A stretch of DNA of 64,000 nt. Origin: Microlunatus endophyticus. Lineage in GTDB: Bacteria > Actinomycetota > Actinomycetes > Propionibacteriales > Propionibacteriaceae. The stretch spans positions 372,001-436,000 of the forward strand of contig NZ_BMMZ01000002.1 of NCBI RefSeq assembly GCF_014646195.1, in the 5' to 3' direction. Below are positions 24,835-33,434 of the stretch, one piece after another. Numbering within the stretch: position 1 is the stretch's first letter; each line of letters opens with the position of its first letter. Below the pieces are notes generated by a model, which worked only from the letters and a program-made list of their open reading frames with translations, was not told where the DNA came from and ran no database searches. The position numbers and the translations under genes are program-made.

Positions 24835-25407
24835 TCAGGTGCCCCAGGAAGCCAGCAGTCCGTCGACCTGGCGCTCGATCATTGTGTCAAGCCCGGTCGC
24901 GCTGCGGGCCAGGATCGCGTAGCCGATCGGACCGACCAACTCGGCTACCGCCTCGCCGGTCTCGGGCATGCCGCCCAACCCCGGCCTGACCCGGTCCAGC
25001 ACGATCCGGGCCGACTCGGCCAGTGGATCGGTCGCCACCAGCAGCCCGGCGACCTCCTCGTCGTGCTGGGCCTGGCCGAGTAGCGCACGATAGGCCAGTC
25101 CGGCCGGCGACACCGTCAGGAACCGGACCAGCAGCTGAAGAAAGCTGGTCAACTCGGCCCGAGGCGTACGCCGGACCGGTGCGACCAGTTCGTCCAGCGC
25201 ATCGGTTACGGTGGCCTCGATCAGGATCTCCGCCTTGGTCGACCACCACCGGTAGACGGTCTGCCGGCCGACTCCGGCGCGCTCCGCGATGCCCTTCATG
25301 GTCATCGCCGCGTAGCCCTGCTCGAGCAGCAGGTCGTCGACGGCGTGCAGGACGGCGGTCCTGGCGGCCTGACTGCGCGGTCGGCCAGGCGCCTGGTTGG
25401 TGGTCAT
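24835..25407 (-). CDS. TetR-family transcriptional repressor
   Basis: 190 residues. The N-terminal helix-turn-helix spans about residues 15-60, with MTMKGIAERAGVGRQTVYRWWSTK as the turn and recognition helix. The C-terminal ligand domain ends LDTMIERQVDGLLASWG. It is divergent from an MFS transporter gene across 62 bases that contain a perfect 9-base-arm palindrome, the usual layout of an efflux pump and its local repressor. The inducing ligand is unknown. Confidence 0.92.
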   Translation of the reverse strand: MTTNQAPGRPRSQAARTAVLHAVDDLLLEQGYAAMTMKGIAERAGVGRQTVYRWWSTKAEILIEATVTDALDELVAPVRRTPRAELTSFLQLLVRFLTVSPAGLAYRALLGQAQHDEEVAGLLVATDPLAESARIVLDRVRPGLGGMPETGEAVAELVGPIGYAILARSATGLDTMIERQVDGLLASWGT

Positions 25408-25425
25408 AGGGGCAGTATATGAGAT

Positions 25426-25446
25426 AACGAGACAGAGTGTCTCGTT
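25426..25446. promoter_or_regulatory. TetR operator between tetR-type gene and MFS gene
   Basis: A perfect inverted repeat with arms AACGAGACA and TGTCTCGTT around GAG. It lies 18 bases before the regulator start and 23 bases before the MFS start, so one dimer could block both promoters. A possible -10 (TAACGT) for the MFS gene follows. Confidence 0.8.
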
Positions 25447-25469
25447 TCTCTGCTAACGTACGGCGTGCA

Positions 25470-26729
25470 ATGACCAGTACCGAATCCGCGGCACCCCGGA
25501 AGTTCGCCGCACTCCGCAACCGGCACTCCCGTCCGTACCTCTTCACGGCCGGGCTGTCGATGATGGGCGACAACAACGAGCATGTGATCACCTACTGGGT
25601 GCTCTGGCAGAAGTTCCATTCCCCTGCCCTGGTGGGCTTCGAGGTGATCAGCCACTGGCTGCCGTTCCTGCTGTTGTCCGTCTGGTTCGGCAGCCTGGCC
25701 GAGCGGTTCGACTGCCGCCGGTTGATCAACATCTCCCAGGGCCTGTTCATGTTCGTCTCGATCATGTGGGGCGTGCTGTTCGCGACGCACTCGTTGCAAA
25801 TCTGGATGGCCTGCGTGCTCCTGGTGCTGCACGGCATGGCCGGCTCGATGTGGGGTCCGGCGGAACAGTTGATGTTGCACGACTTCGTCGAACGGGACGA
25901 GCTGCCGAGCGCGGTCCGGCTGAATGCGACCTTCCGCAGCCTCGGCCAGCTCTTCGGACCCGCGGTCGGTTCGGCGCTGCTGCTCGGGCTCGGACCGATC
26001 TGGGGCATCTGGGCCAACGTCGCCTTCTACCTGCCGATGCAGCTCCTGATGATGCGGATCCCGTACACCGGCCACACCCGCGAGCTGGTCAGTACCGGCC
26101 AGCGGGTGACGATCATCGACTCGATCCGGGTACTGCGCAAGGTCTGGTACAACCGCGTCCTGGTCAGCATGATCATCCTGTCCGGGCTGACCGCGGTCAC
26201 CGTCGGAAATGCCCTCCAGGTGTCGATGCCGATCTTCGCCGGCAAGCTCGGGTCGGGTACCAGCGGTACGGCCTACGGCGTACTGCTGTTCGCCAACGGG
26301 GCCGGCGGTGTACTGGGCGGCTTCCTGCTCGAGGCAACCCGGGCGATCAAGCCGATCATGAAATGGGCGGTGATCTGTTCAGTCCTGTTCGGCATCACGA
26401 CGCTGGCCTTCGCCACCACCGGCAGCTATCTGCTCGCAGTGATCGTGCTGGTGATCGGCGGCGTGGCCAACATGGGCTCGATGTCGATCACCCAGAGCAT
26501 CGTGCAACTCGAGGCGCCTGCCGGCGAACGTGGCCGGGTGTTCGGTGTCTACGGCATGTTCTCCTCAGGCATGCGCACCTTCAACGGTGTCACGCTCAGC
26601 ATCCTGGGCACCGCGATCGGCGTACCCCACTCGGTTGCGCTGGTCGCCGGAGTGTTGATCATCGGCGCCCTGCTCGCGGGCCTGTACGCCTTCAGCGGCT
26701 GCCGCCGCGCAACCCCGACCCCTGCTTGA
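25470..26729 (+). CDS. MFS transporter (EntS/MFS_3-like exporter)
   Basis: 419 residues with 10-12 predicted helices. GSLAERFDCRRLINISQ is the loop 2-3 signature; DELPSAVRLNATFRSLGQLFGPAVGSALL near helix 5 is characteristic of the MFS_3 group that includes the enterobactin exporter EntS. Start ATG 25470; an upstream GTG/ATG at 25437 is in frame but lies inside the operator. Controlled in all likelihood by the divergent TetR protein. Export of a drug or siderophore-like compound is the best guess. Confidence 0.88.
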   Translation: MTSTESAAPRKFAALRNRHSRPYLFTAGLSMMGDNNEHVITYWVLWQKFHSPALVGFEVISHWLPFLLLSVWFGSLAERFDCRRLINISQGLFMFVSIMWGVLFATHSLQIWMACVLLVLHGMAGSMWGPAEQLMLHDFVERDELPSAVRLNATFRSLGQLFGPAVGSALLLGLGPIWGIWANVAFYLPMQLLMMRIPYTGHTRELVSTGQRVTIIDSIRVLRKVWYNRVLVSMIILSGLTAVTVGNALQVSMPIFAGKLGSGTSGTAYGVLLFANGAGGVLGGFLLEATRAIKPIMKWAVICSVLFGITTLAFATTGSYLLAVIVLVIGGVANMGSMSITQSIVQLEAPAGERGRVFGVYGMFSSGMRTFNGVTLSILGTAIGVPHSVALVAGVLIIGALLAGLYAFSGCRRATPTPA

Positions 26730-27890
26730 TCACGCGCGCGGATCGGTCACCCGGCCGATGAAGATCGGCACCCGGGACTGACGGTCGAAGATCATGAACA
26801 AGAACGGTCGGTCGAAGATCAACTCCCGCGGACGGGCGAGTGCCGCCGCGCGCACCATGCCAACGCCGGTTGCCGCGGCGGCCTCGGCGCCCTGCTCGTC
26901 GACGGCGACGTACGCCTCCTGGATGACCGTGCCGATCACCAATGGTTCGTCGTCGGTCATCCCGCTGAAGTCGGCTGACCGGCGGTCGAACGCGAGCGGC
27001 ATCCCCAGCCGGCTCAGCTGGTCGGTCAGCTCGTAGCGGGAGCGGAAGGCCCACTTCGGCAGCTGGACATGCAACGAGCCGACCGTGCGGTACGGCTTCA
27101 GGAGCTCAGCGATGACGTCCTCGGACAGGGACTGCTCCAGGTCGGTCAGAGAACCGTCGGGCAGCACCAGCGCCATCGCGATCCGGTCGCCGACGAAGTT
27201 GAGCTGGAGAGCCTGCCAGCCCGGGCCCTCGTGCAGGCCGACCTTCTTCAGCGTCTCGGACATGGTCGACAGCTTCACGGTCGTGCCGTCGGCCAGGGTG
27301 AAGCGCCGGTCGACGGTCGGATCGGTGAACGGCTGGTCCCAGGTCGCCTTGAAGTAGGCGGCGTTGACCAGCACCAACCGGGCGTCGGCGTCCAGCATCC
27401 CGGGCCTGAAGAGTTCGGTGATCTTGTCGTGGGTCTGCTCGGCGACCCAGCGGTTGATCCGGTCAACGGCAGCGCCGGTGTCTGCCTTGAAGTCGACCTG
27501 CTGGAACGCGGCCTTGTAGCCGGTCTCCAGCGCGGTCAGGAATTCCTGCTTCCAGCCCAGATCCTGCTGCGCCCACAGGGAATTGGCGAGATCGAGCGTG
27601 ACCCCGGCCGGGGTCTCCCCCGCGCCGGCCAGTTCAGTGCCGAGGCCGCCGAAGGCCGAGCCGTCGTCGGGTGCGACGTGCAGCACCCGGCCGATCTGCG
27701 CCGCCGTCTCACCCCGCGCACCCTCCAGAGTCATGCCGAGAGCGGCCGCCGCCGAATACGGCGACACGACGATGTTTCCCGAGCCATTCCTCGAGCCGTT
27801 GCCCGCGTCCGCGCTCGAGGCCAACCGCCCGTACAGCTCCGCGGTGAAAGCCCGGACCGACCCCGCGACGTCTGCCTGTTGTGCGCTCAC
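26730..27890 (-). CDS. Bacterial serpin (serine protease inhibitor family)
   Basis: About 386 residues with the full serpin fold: NIVVSPYSAAAALGMTLEGARGET near residue 30, LVLVNAAYFKATWDQPF near 155, and the C-terminal LIFDRPFLFMIFDRQSRVPIFIGRVTDP. The reactive-loop hinge reads EQGAEAAAATG, small residues throughout, as in inhibitory serpins able to insert the loop. Counting from the conserved Glu puts the cleavage site near Arg-Ala in MVRAAAL. No signal peptide is visible, so the target would be cytoplasmic. Start GTG 27890 (or 27896), 10 bases after the MarR gene stop. MFS gene converges at its end. Confidence 0.9.
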   Translation of the reverse strand: MSAQQADVAGSVRAFTAELYGRLASSADAGNGSRNGSGNIVVSPYSAAAALGMTLEGARGETAAQIGRVLHVAPDDGSAFGGLGTELAGAGETPAGVTLDLANSLWAQQDLGWKQEFLTALETGYKAAFQQVDFKADTGAAVDRINRWVAEQTHDKITELFRPGMLDADARLVLVNAAYFKATWDQPFTDPTVDRRFTLADGTTVKLSTMSETLKKVGLHEGPGWQALQLNFVGDRIAMALVLPDGSLTDLEQSLSEDVIAELLKPYRTVGSLHVQLPKWAFRSRYELTDQLSRLGMPLAFDRRSADFSGMTDDEPLVIGTVIQEAYVAVDEQGAEAAAATGVGMVRAAALARPRELIFDRPFLFMIFDRQSRVPIFIGRVTDPRA

Positions 27891-27900
27891 CCCCACGACA

Positions 27901-28437
27901 CTACGCGGCAGGTGGTCGAGGCTCCCGGGATTCCGGTGGCTGCTGCTCCACCAGCCGGACCAACTGCTGCAGCACCTCCAACGTCGTCTGCAGCCGGTCG
28001 TGTCCGACCTGGTGGCCCAGCGAATCGGTCCAGGGATGCTGGCCGAAGCTGATCCGCCGGAGCGCATAGTTGCCGGCCTCGGTCCGGACCAACAGTTTGG
28101 CCCGTCGGTGGGTCGGGTTGGGCCGGTATTCGGCCAGCCCGCGGTCGACCAGGATGTCGGCGATCCGCTGCACGGCCTGCCGGCTCATGCCCATGATCCG
28201 GCCGATCTCGGCGACGCTGCGCGGCTCGTCCGGTACGCCGCCGAGCACCTGCCACCAGGCTGCGGTGATGTCCCCCGCAGCCGCCATCTGCTGCGCCGCC
28301 TCGAGCAACTCGCCGTTGAGCCGGAACACCGTGAGAACCAGCTCGGTCAGCACCTGGCCGTCTCTGCTGTGCGGCGGAGCATCCGGCCATTGCTCCCGCG
28401 GAGGCGTCGGAGGATTCCCGTCCGGTCGCGCTCCCAT
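27901..28437 (-). CDS. MarR-family transcriptional regulator
   Basis: 178 residues with a winged helix-turn-helix in the middle: SVAEIGRIMGMSRQAVQRIADILVDRGLAEYRPNPTHRRAKLL, from about residue 73 to 116, where the recognition helix and the wing with basic residues are clear. Flanking helices would form the dimer. Start ATG 28437 overlaps the stop of the DJ-1 family gene by one base (TGATG), and the serpin gene follows. It may control this operon, but no palindrome could be assigned. Confidence 0.88.
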   Translation of the reverse strand: MGARPDGNPPTPPREQWPDAPPHSRDGQVLTELVLTVFRLNGELLEAAQQMAAAGDITAAWWQVLGGVPDEPRSVAEIGRIMGMSRQAVQRIADILVDRGLAEYRPNPTHRRAKLLVRTEAGNYALRRISFGQHPWTDSLGHQVGHDRLQTTLEVLQQLVRLVEQQPPESREPRPPAA

Positions 28438-29054
28438 CAGCCCGCCATCAAGATCGGGTACGCGGCCGGATCGGCCCGGTGGAAGACGCCCTCGTACGCC
28501 TCCAGCCGGGTCGGCGTGGCGAGTCCGAGCAGCCCGAGGGTGGCGGAAGCGAACTGCACGGCCGACTGCGGACCGGCCGTGACGACTCCGTGGTCGGCGA
28601 CGGCGCGTTCGTCCACGTGGTGTGCGGCGCCCCGATAGCCGGTCGCGGCCAGGTATTCCGGCGCCGCGCTGGTGTGCCGGCGTTCGTCCAGCAGTCCGGC
28701 ACGGGCCAGACCCGACGTCGCTCCGCAGATCCCGGCGACCGGCACCCCGGCGTCCAGGAACGCCCGTGCGGCGTCGAGGAACGGCTCGCCGCCGCCGTCG
28801 TCCCAGAAGCCGGAGCCGGTCAGGATCAGCAGGCCGCTGTCCGCCGGGTCCAGGTCGGACAGCGTCAGGTCGGGCAGCACCCGCAGCCCGCCCATCGTGG
28901 TGATCGGGTCCAGGGTCTCGGCGACGGTACGGATCTCGTACGGCACGCCGGTAAAGCGGCCGGTCCGCAGCTCGACGGCCAGGTGCCCGTATTCCCAGTC
29001 GGCCAGGGTGTCGTAGACCGCCAGATGGGCGACGCGTACGCGGTTCTCAGTCAA
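28437..29054 (-). CDS. DJ-1/PfpI family protein
   Basis: About 205 residues of the DJ-1/PfpI glutamine-amidotransferase-like fold. The nucleophile elbow is VAGICGATSGLA with Cys near residue 105, and LLILTGSGFWDDGGGEPF is the loop before it. DYxLADWEYG-like text near the start is typical of the subgroup. Members act as chaperones, glyoxalases or isonitrile hydratases. No ATG lies in a suitable place; TTG 29054 directly before TENRVRVAHLAVYD is my choice, 25 bases after the upstream stop. An upstream frame to 29141 would overlap that gene. Confidence 0.82.
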   Translation of the reverse strand: MTENRVRVAHLAVYDTLADWEYGHLAVELRTGRFTGVPYEIRTVAETLDPITTMGGLRVLPDLTLSDLDPADSGLLILTGSGFWDDGGGEPFLDAARAFLDAGVPVAGICGATSGLARAGLLDERRHTSAAPEYLAATGYRGAAHHVDERAVADHGVVTAGPQSAVQFASATLGLLGLATPTRLEAYEGVFHRADPAAYPILMAG

Positions 29055-29079
29055 TGGGTCATCGGTATTGCTCTCGGTA

Positions 29080-30186
29080 CTACATCGTGTCGGCCGCGAT
29101 CTCGGCGACAGCCGCCGCCAGCTCCACCGGATCGAGTTCAAGTGCGCCGTCGCCGATGTTCAGCTCGGACACGGCCCGGCCCGGTTCGCTGGTCGCTCGC
29201 CAGGGACTGCCGAGCGCCAGGCCGCTGGATTCGGCGTACGCGACCAGCCGCTCGTTGATCTTGTCCGGATCGCCACCGGTGAAGATCAGGAACTGGTTGG
29301 TGTGCGGCACCGGCGGCTGCACGGTGATCGATTCCGGCAGTGCCGCCGCGAAGGACCGTGCCCAGGCGGCGCAGTCGGCCATCAGCGGCAGCCGATCCCG
29401 CAGCCCGACCAGCGCCGAGACGGCTTCCGCGGTGTTGCGGTAGATCGTTCCGCCCATCCTCCGGCGCCACAGCCTGGCTTCCGCGATCAGGTCCTCCGAG
29501 CCCAGCAGAGCCGACCCGGCCAGGCCGCCCAATCCCTTGTAGAACGAGACATACACCGTGTCGGCCAGCTCGGCGATCTCGGCCAGCGAACGCCCGAAAT
29601 GATCCTGGGACTCCCAGATCCGGGCACCGTCGACGTGCAGCGCGATGCCCCGCTCCCGGCAGCCGGCCGACAGGTCGGCCAGTTCTTCGAAGGTCGGCAA
29701 CAGGCAGCCCGCATCGCGCAGCGGCAACTCGACTAGCACGGCGGCGAGCCGTCCGGGGATCGCGGCCAGCTGGTCCACATGGGGCGGCTGGAACCCTCGA
29801 GTAAGGAATTCGAACCGCAGGTCCTGCAGGATCCGCGGGCCGTCCTCCTCGTGCACCAGCAGATGACTCAGATCGGGCAGCGCGACGCGCCTGCTGCCGG
29901 ACCGGTCGGCATGGATCCGCAGCGCGACCTGCTGGGCCATCACACCGCTCGGGAAGTACGCCGCAGCCGGCTTGCCCAGCAGGGTGGTGAGTTCCTGTTC
30001 CAGACGTTCGACGGCTCCGTGGCCCGCGTACAGATCCCACTCGTCGATGCCGAGTTCGGTGCAGGCCGCGGCCAGAGCGGCGAAAGCTGTCGCGGGGTCG
30101 GCGGGGCGACGCCAGGAAGTCGTTTCGGAGGCAGCGGCGTACGCCTTGCGGAAACGCCCGGCAAGATCATCGGTCACGGGCAGCAC
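29080..30186 (-). CDS. Threonine aldolase-like PLP-dependent lyase
   Basis: 368 residues of the beta-eliminating lyase/aspartate aminotransferase fold. IDEWDLYAGHGAVERLEQELTTLLGK near residue 47, LHVDGARIWES near 190 with the PLP-ring Asp, and SFYKGLGGLAGSAL near 215 with the Schiff-base lysine fit low-specificity L-threonine aldolases, which split threonine into glycine and acetaldehyde. The N terminus is longer than in E. coli LtaE. It begins an operon with DJ-1, MarR and serpin genes. A degraded copy of its first 40 bases occurs upstream at 30694. Confidence 0.88.
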   Translation of the reverse strand: MLPVTDDLAGRFRKAYAAASETTSWRRPADPATAFAALAAACTELGIDEWDLYAGHGAVERLEQELTTLLGKPAAAYFPSGVMAQQVALRIHADRSGSRRVALPDLSHLLVHEEDGPRILQDLRFEFLTRGFQPPHVDQLAAIPGRLAAVLVELPLRDAGCLLPTFEELADLSAGCRERGIALHVDGARIWESQDHFGRSLAEIAELADTVYVSFYKGLGGLAGSALLGSEDLIAEARLWRRRMGGTIYRNTAEAVSALVGLRDRLPLMADCAAWARSFAAALPESITVQPPVPHTNQFLIFTGGDPDKINERLVAYAESSGLALGSPWRATSEPGRAVSELNIGDGALELDPVELAAAVAEIAADTM

Positions 30187-30201
30187 GCTAACCGAAGAAG
30201 G

Positions 30202-30675
30202 CTAGGCCACCTCGCTCGAGGCCACCAATGCTGCGACCTCCAATGCCTGCCGGGCTGAGTCCAGCAGGGTCGGATCAGCGTCACTTCGGAGCTCGATGAC
30301 TGCGCGGAAGTCCTGCACCGCCTCTGCGGCTCGCCCGGCCGACAGGAGCGCCTTCCCGCGATGCTGACGCATCGAAGCTTCTCGAGCAGTACCCACCGTC
30401 TCCGCAACGAGCGAGTCATACTCCTGGACGGCCGCAGAGGCCTCGCCGAGATCGCGCAGACAATCGGCGCGAAGTGCTCGCACACGCAGCGTCGGCTCCT
30501 CAGCTGCCAGCAGCCGCAGAGCCCCCGAGGGGTCGCCGCTCCACAGAAGTTCGATCGGCTCAGCCAGACGGTCCGTCGCCATCGCTCCACGGAACGCCGC
30601 CAAGTCGGTGATCTTGGGGCGCAGATCGCTACCCCGGATCACCCAACCTGCTCCGCCTTCGATGTCATGTGCCAC
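30202..30675 (-). CDS. TPR-like helical repeat protein, small
   Basis: 157 residues that look like a short tetratricopeptide solenoid: ALRLLAAEEPTLRVRALRADCLRDLGEASAAVQEYDSLVAE and MRQHRGKALLSAGRAAEAVQDFRAVIELR are two TPR-like helix pairs with the expected small and aromatic positions. The first 35 residues are polar and not assigned. No catalytic motif or signal peptide. Short direct repeats flank the gene (30134 and 30694), so it may have arrived as an insertion or through local duplication. Role unknown; a partner-binding function is likely. Confidence 0.75.
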   Translation of the reverse strand: MAHDIEGGAGWVIRGSDLRPKITDLAAFRGAMATDRLAEPIELLWSGDPSGALRLLAAEEPTLRVRALRADCLRDLGEASAAVQEYDSLVAETVGTAREASMRQHRGKALLSAGRAAEAVQDFRAVIELRSDADPTLLDSARQALEVAALVASSEVA

Positions 30676-30693
30676 GCACTACAGTATGGCTGC

Positions 30694-30735
30694 GCGGCGT
30701 ACGCCTTGCGAAAGCGCTGAAGATCATCGGTACGG
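30694..30735. repeat. Degraded second copy of the 5' end of the threonine aldolase-like gene
   Basis: The 17 bases at 30694-30710 (GCGGCGTACGCCTTGCG) equal 30134-30150 exactly, and the following AGATCATCGGT is also shared after small indels. The two copies are in direct orientation and bracket the TPR-like gene. Confidence 0.7.
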
Positions 30736-30888
30736 AGCGCTCGGGCTACTCGGACCTGCACTGGCGCACGAGGATTCGATCGCTTCGAACGGTCCTTCGC
30801 GGACCTCGTACCGCGGCAGCCGGGCCTACAGTCAGTCCCAAGGTCGCCTTGGGCTCTTCGGCCTCGAACTCGACCGGCCTAGCCAGGC

Positions 30889-31012
30889 GTACAGAATCCG
30901 GCCATGGCCGGGAAAACAGCGGCCAAGCGCGGGCACAACCGTACGGAATCCGACCACCGCGGCGAATTGCACCACGTGGTGGCAAACGCACAGGTCGTGG
31001 GTACAGAATCCG
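30889..31012. repeat. Three GTACRGAATCCG direct repeats
   Basis: Copies at 30889-30900, 30941-30952 and 31001-31012; the first and third are identical, the second has G for A at the fifth base. The sequence between them shows weaker similarity (CACA-GGTC elements), consistent with old tandem units of 50-60 bases. Confidence 0.6.
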
Positions 31013-31052
31013 AGCATCCGCGGGACATCACAGGTCCAACCCAGCCAAAACA

Positions 31053-31085
31053 GAGGGGCATGTCCCGTTACGGAACACGCCCCTC
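31053..31085 (-). terminator. Terminator after tRNA-Pro
   Basis: A hairpin with outer arms GAGGGGC/GCCCCTC and inner arms TGTcCCG/CGGaACA around TTA. Read on the minus strand it begins 15 bases after the tRNA end and is followed by TGTTTTGG, as expected for the terminator of this tRNA gene. Confidence 0.75.
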
Positions 31086-31100
31086 ATATCGATCACATCG

Positions 31101-31174
31101 TCGGGCTGGCGGGACTTGAACCCGCGGCCTCCGGTCCCCCAGACCGGCACGCTAACCAACTGCGCCACAGCCCG
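31101..31174 (-). tRNA. tRNA-Pro (anticodon GGG)
   Basis: A 74-base cloverleaf on the minus strand. Acceptor arms CGGGCUG and CAGCCCG pair fully with discriminator A; the anticodon stem CCGGU/ACCGG encloses the loop CUGGGGG, giving anticodon GGG for codons CCC/CCU; the T arm GCGGG-UUCAAGU-CCCGC is canonical. The 3' CCA is not encoded. It lies 68 bases downstream of der on the same strand. Confidence 0.96.
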
Positions 31175-31242
31175 ATCGGCCCTTACGAGCCGAGGGAAAA
31201 CACTACTACACCTCGATCCCGCCGCAGGCATCCGCTCAAGGA

Positions 31243-32628
31243 TCAGGAGCGTTCTTTGCGCTTCTCCCGCGGCCGGATCGACAGATGGATGGGGCTGCCG
31301 TGGAAGCCGAACTCCTCGCGCAACCGGCGCTCGACGAAGCGGACGTAGCTCGCGTCCATCCGGCCTGAGGTGAAGAGGATGAAGGTCGGCGGGCCGGCCT
31401 GGGCCTGGGTGCCGAACAGGATCCGCGGCTGCTTCCCGCCGCGCACCGGATGCGGATGCGAGGCGACCAGGCGCCCGAAGAAGGCGTTCAGCTTGCCGGT
31501 CGGCACCCGGGTCTCCCAGCCCGCCAGAGCCTCCTCGATGGCCGGACCGAGCCGGTCCAGGTGACGGCCGGTGAGCGCCGACATGTTGACCGAGCCGGCC
31601 CAGCCGAACTGGACCAGGTCCCGTTCGATCTCCCGGTCCAGATAGCGGCGCCGTTCCTCATCGGTCAGGTCCCATTTGTTGAAGGCGATCAGCAGCGCCC
31701 GGCCGGATTCCTCGACATTGGTCAGGATCCGCAGGTCCTGTTCGGACAACGGCTCGCTGGCATCGATCACCACGATGCAGACCTCGGCGCGTTCGATCGC
31801 GCCCTGGGTGCGCAGGCTGGCGTAGAACTCGTGGCCACTGGCCTCCTTGACACGCCGGCGAATGCCCGCGGTGTCGATCAGCCGATAGACGACGCCGTTG
31901 ATCTCGACCAGCTCGTCAACCGGATCAACGGTGGTCCCGGAGGCGTTGTCGACCACCGAACGCTGCTGGTTGGCGAGCTTGTTCAGCAGGCTCGACTTTC
32001 CGACATTCGGCTTGCCCACGATGGCCACCCGCCGCGGGCCGCCCTCCTCGACCGCCTCACGCGGTGCCTCGGGCAGGATGTCCAGGATCGCGTCCAGCAG
32101 GTCGCCGCTGCCCCGGCCGGTCAGCGCCGACACCGGGTGCGGCTCGCCGAGCCCGAGATTCCACATCGCCGCAGCCTCCGCCTCGGCCCGCTGGTCGTCA
32201 ACCTTGTTGGCCACCAGCAGCACCGGCTTCTTGCTGCGCCGCAGGACGCGGACGACCGCGTCATCGTCGTCCAGCACCCCGACGTGGGTGTCGACGACGA
32301 ACACCACAGCGTCCGCTGCGGCGATCGCCAGCTCGGCCTGTTCGGCGATCTGGGCCGCCATCCCCTGCGCGTCCGGGGCCCAGCCGCCGGTGTCGACCAC
32401 GACGAACTGCCGACCGTTCCAGACGGCGTCGTACGACACCCGGTCGCGCGTGACGCCCGGCGTGTCCTGGACGACTGCAGCGCGACGGCCGATCAGCCGG
32501 TTGACCAGGGTCGACTTGCCGACATTCGGCCGCCCGACAACGGCCACAACCGGCGGTGGTGCCGCCGCGAGCGGTCTGTCATCGATCGCGCTCACGTCAA
32601 TCGTGTTGGCGTCGGTCGTGTCGGTCAT
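31243..32628 (-). CDS. der: GTPase Der (EngA), ribosome assembly
   Basis: Essential double GTPase needed for 50S subunit maturation. Two G domains are seen: [13 protein letters not shown] near residue 32 with DTPGVTRD and NKVDDQ, and [13 protein letters not shown] near 208 with DTAGIRRR and NKWD; a C-terminal KH-like domain with [20 protein letters not shown] follows. There is a short N-terminal extension before the first domain, common in actinobacteria. Length 461 aa is normal. Its start overlaps the end of the upstream plsC-type gene by four bases. Confidence 0.97.
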   Translation of the reverse strand: MTDTTDANTIDVSAIDDRPLAAAPPPVVAVVGRPNVGKSTLVNRLIGRRAAVVQDTPGVTRDRVSYDAVWNGRQFVVVDTGGWAPDAQGMAAQIAEQAELAIAAADAVVFVVDTHVGVLDDDDAVVRVLRRSKKPVLLVANKVDDQRAEAEAAAMWNLGLGEPHPVSALTGRGSGDLLDAILDILPEAPREAVEEGGPRRVAIVGKPNVGKSSLLNKLANQQRSVVDNASGTTVDPVDELVEINGVVYRLIDTAGIRRRVKEASGHEFYASLRTQGAIERAEVCIVVIDASEPLSEQDLRILTNVEESGRALLIAFNKWDLTDEERRRYLDREIERDLVQFGWAGSVNMSALTGRHLDRLGPAIEEALAGWETRVPTGKLNAFFGRLVASHPHPVRGGKQPRILFGTQAQAGPPTFILFTSGRMDASYVRFVERRLREEFGFHGSPIHLSIRPREKRKERS

Positions 32629-33434
32629 CTGTCACCTGTCGGTAGCTGCGGTCGCGTCTCACGCGACCGGCGAATCGTCTTCCTGAGTCGGGGGCCCAGG
32701 AAATCGCGGCGCGACGGCTTGGGCCGCCGTTCCCCCGGCGGGCCGGGCAATTGCATACCGGTCAGCTCCGCCGAACTGGCGATGTGCTCGGCCAGAGTCG
32801 TACGAATCTTCTCGGTCCATTCCGCGACCGCGATTTTTGTCCTCGGCCAGGGTACCGCCGGAATCTGCATCGGCCGTCCGTAGCAGACATGGATCGGCGA
32901 GTGGTAGCTCGGAACATGACCGGTCGTGTGACCGGGCCCGCGAGTTCCCAGCAGGGCCACCGGGACGACCGGCGCGCCGGTGACCATCGCCAGATACGCG
33001 GCGCCGCGGTGAGCGTACGCGACCTCGCCGCCGGTCCGCTTGCCCTCCGGGAAGATCGTCAGCACCCCACCCGTCCGCAGCAGGTGGATGGCCCGGGTCA
33101 CGCCGCGGAGGTCGGCCCGGCGCCGATCGATGGAGATCTGACCGACGTAGTCCAGTGCCTTGCCCAGGGCCCCGGTGAACAACTCCACCTTGGCCAGCGC
33201 AAACGCCGGCTGCGGATGGACGACCACCATCAGCGGTCCGTCGATCACGCCGACGTGGTTGGCGACCAGGATCATCGGACCGCGGGGCGGCAGCTGCTCC
33301 CGGCCATGGATCCGGATGTGCCAGTAGTGGGTCATCAACCAGCGGGTGGGTTGCCGAAGAGTCCGGAAGATCAGGTCCCGCCGTCGAGGCAGCTGCTCAG
33401 TATGCGGAAGTCCCGCCAATGTCCCCAGGCTCAC
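32625..33434 (-). CDS. 1-acyl-sn-glycerol-3-phosphate acyltransferase family (PlsC-like)
   Basis: 269 residues of the membrane-associated lysophospholipid acyltransferase family. The catalytic NHxxxxD motif is NHVGVIDG near residue 58, and FPEGKRTGG near 128 is the second motif that binds the glycerophosphate. PLG-like LLGTRGPGH follows. It would acylate lysophosphatidic acid at the inner membrane face. The gene overlaps cmk upstream (4 bases) and der downstream (4 bases), so it is embedded in the cmk-der operon. The basic tail after residue 230 is poorly conserved. Confidence 0.9.
   Translation of the reverse strand: MSLGTLAGLPHTEQLPRRRDLIFRTLRQPTRWLMTHYWHIRIHGREQLPPRGPMILVANHVGVIDGPLMVVVHPQPAFALAKVELFTGALGKALDYVGQISIDRRRADLRGVTRAIHLLRTGGVLTIFPEGKRTGGEVAYAHRGAAYLAMVTGAPVVPVALLGTRGPGHTTGHVPSYHSPIHVCYGRPMQIPAVPWPRTKIAVAEWTEKIRTTLAEHIASSAELTGMQLPGPPGERRPKPSRRDFLGPRLRKTIRRSRETRPQLPTGDR

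Larger units (their letters stand above)
30676..31052. other. Gene-free stretch with diverged repeats
   Basis: No reading frame here has a convincing protein. Besides the repeat at 30694 it holds three copies of GTACRGAATCCG at 30889, 30941 and 31001, spaced 52 and 60 bases, and two perfect palindromes: CCGGCCATGGCCGG at 30898 and CACCACGTGGTG at 30970. It may encode a small RNA or be a relic; nothing proves transcription. Confidence 0.55.

Noticed and set aside
30704..31373. Open frames across the repeat region and the tRNA
   Set aside because: They run through a tRNA gene and a terminator and change frame with the repeats; no protein-like pattern.
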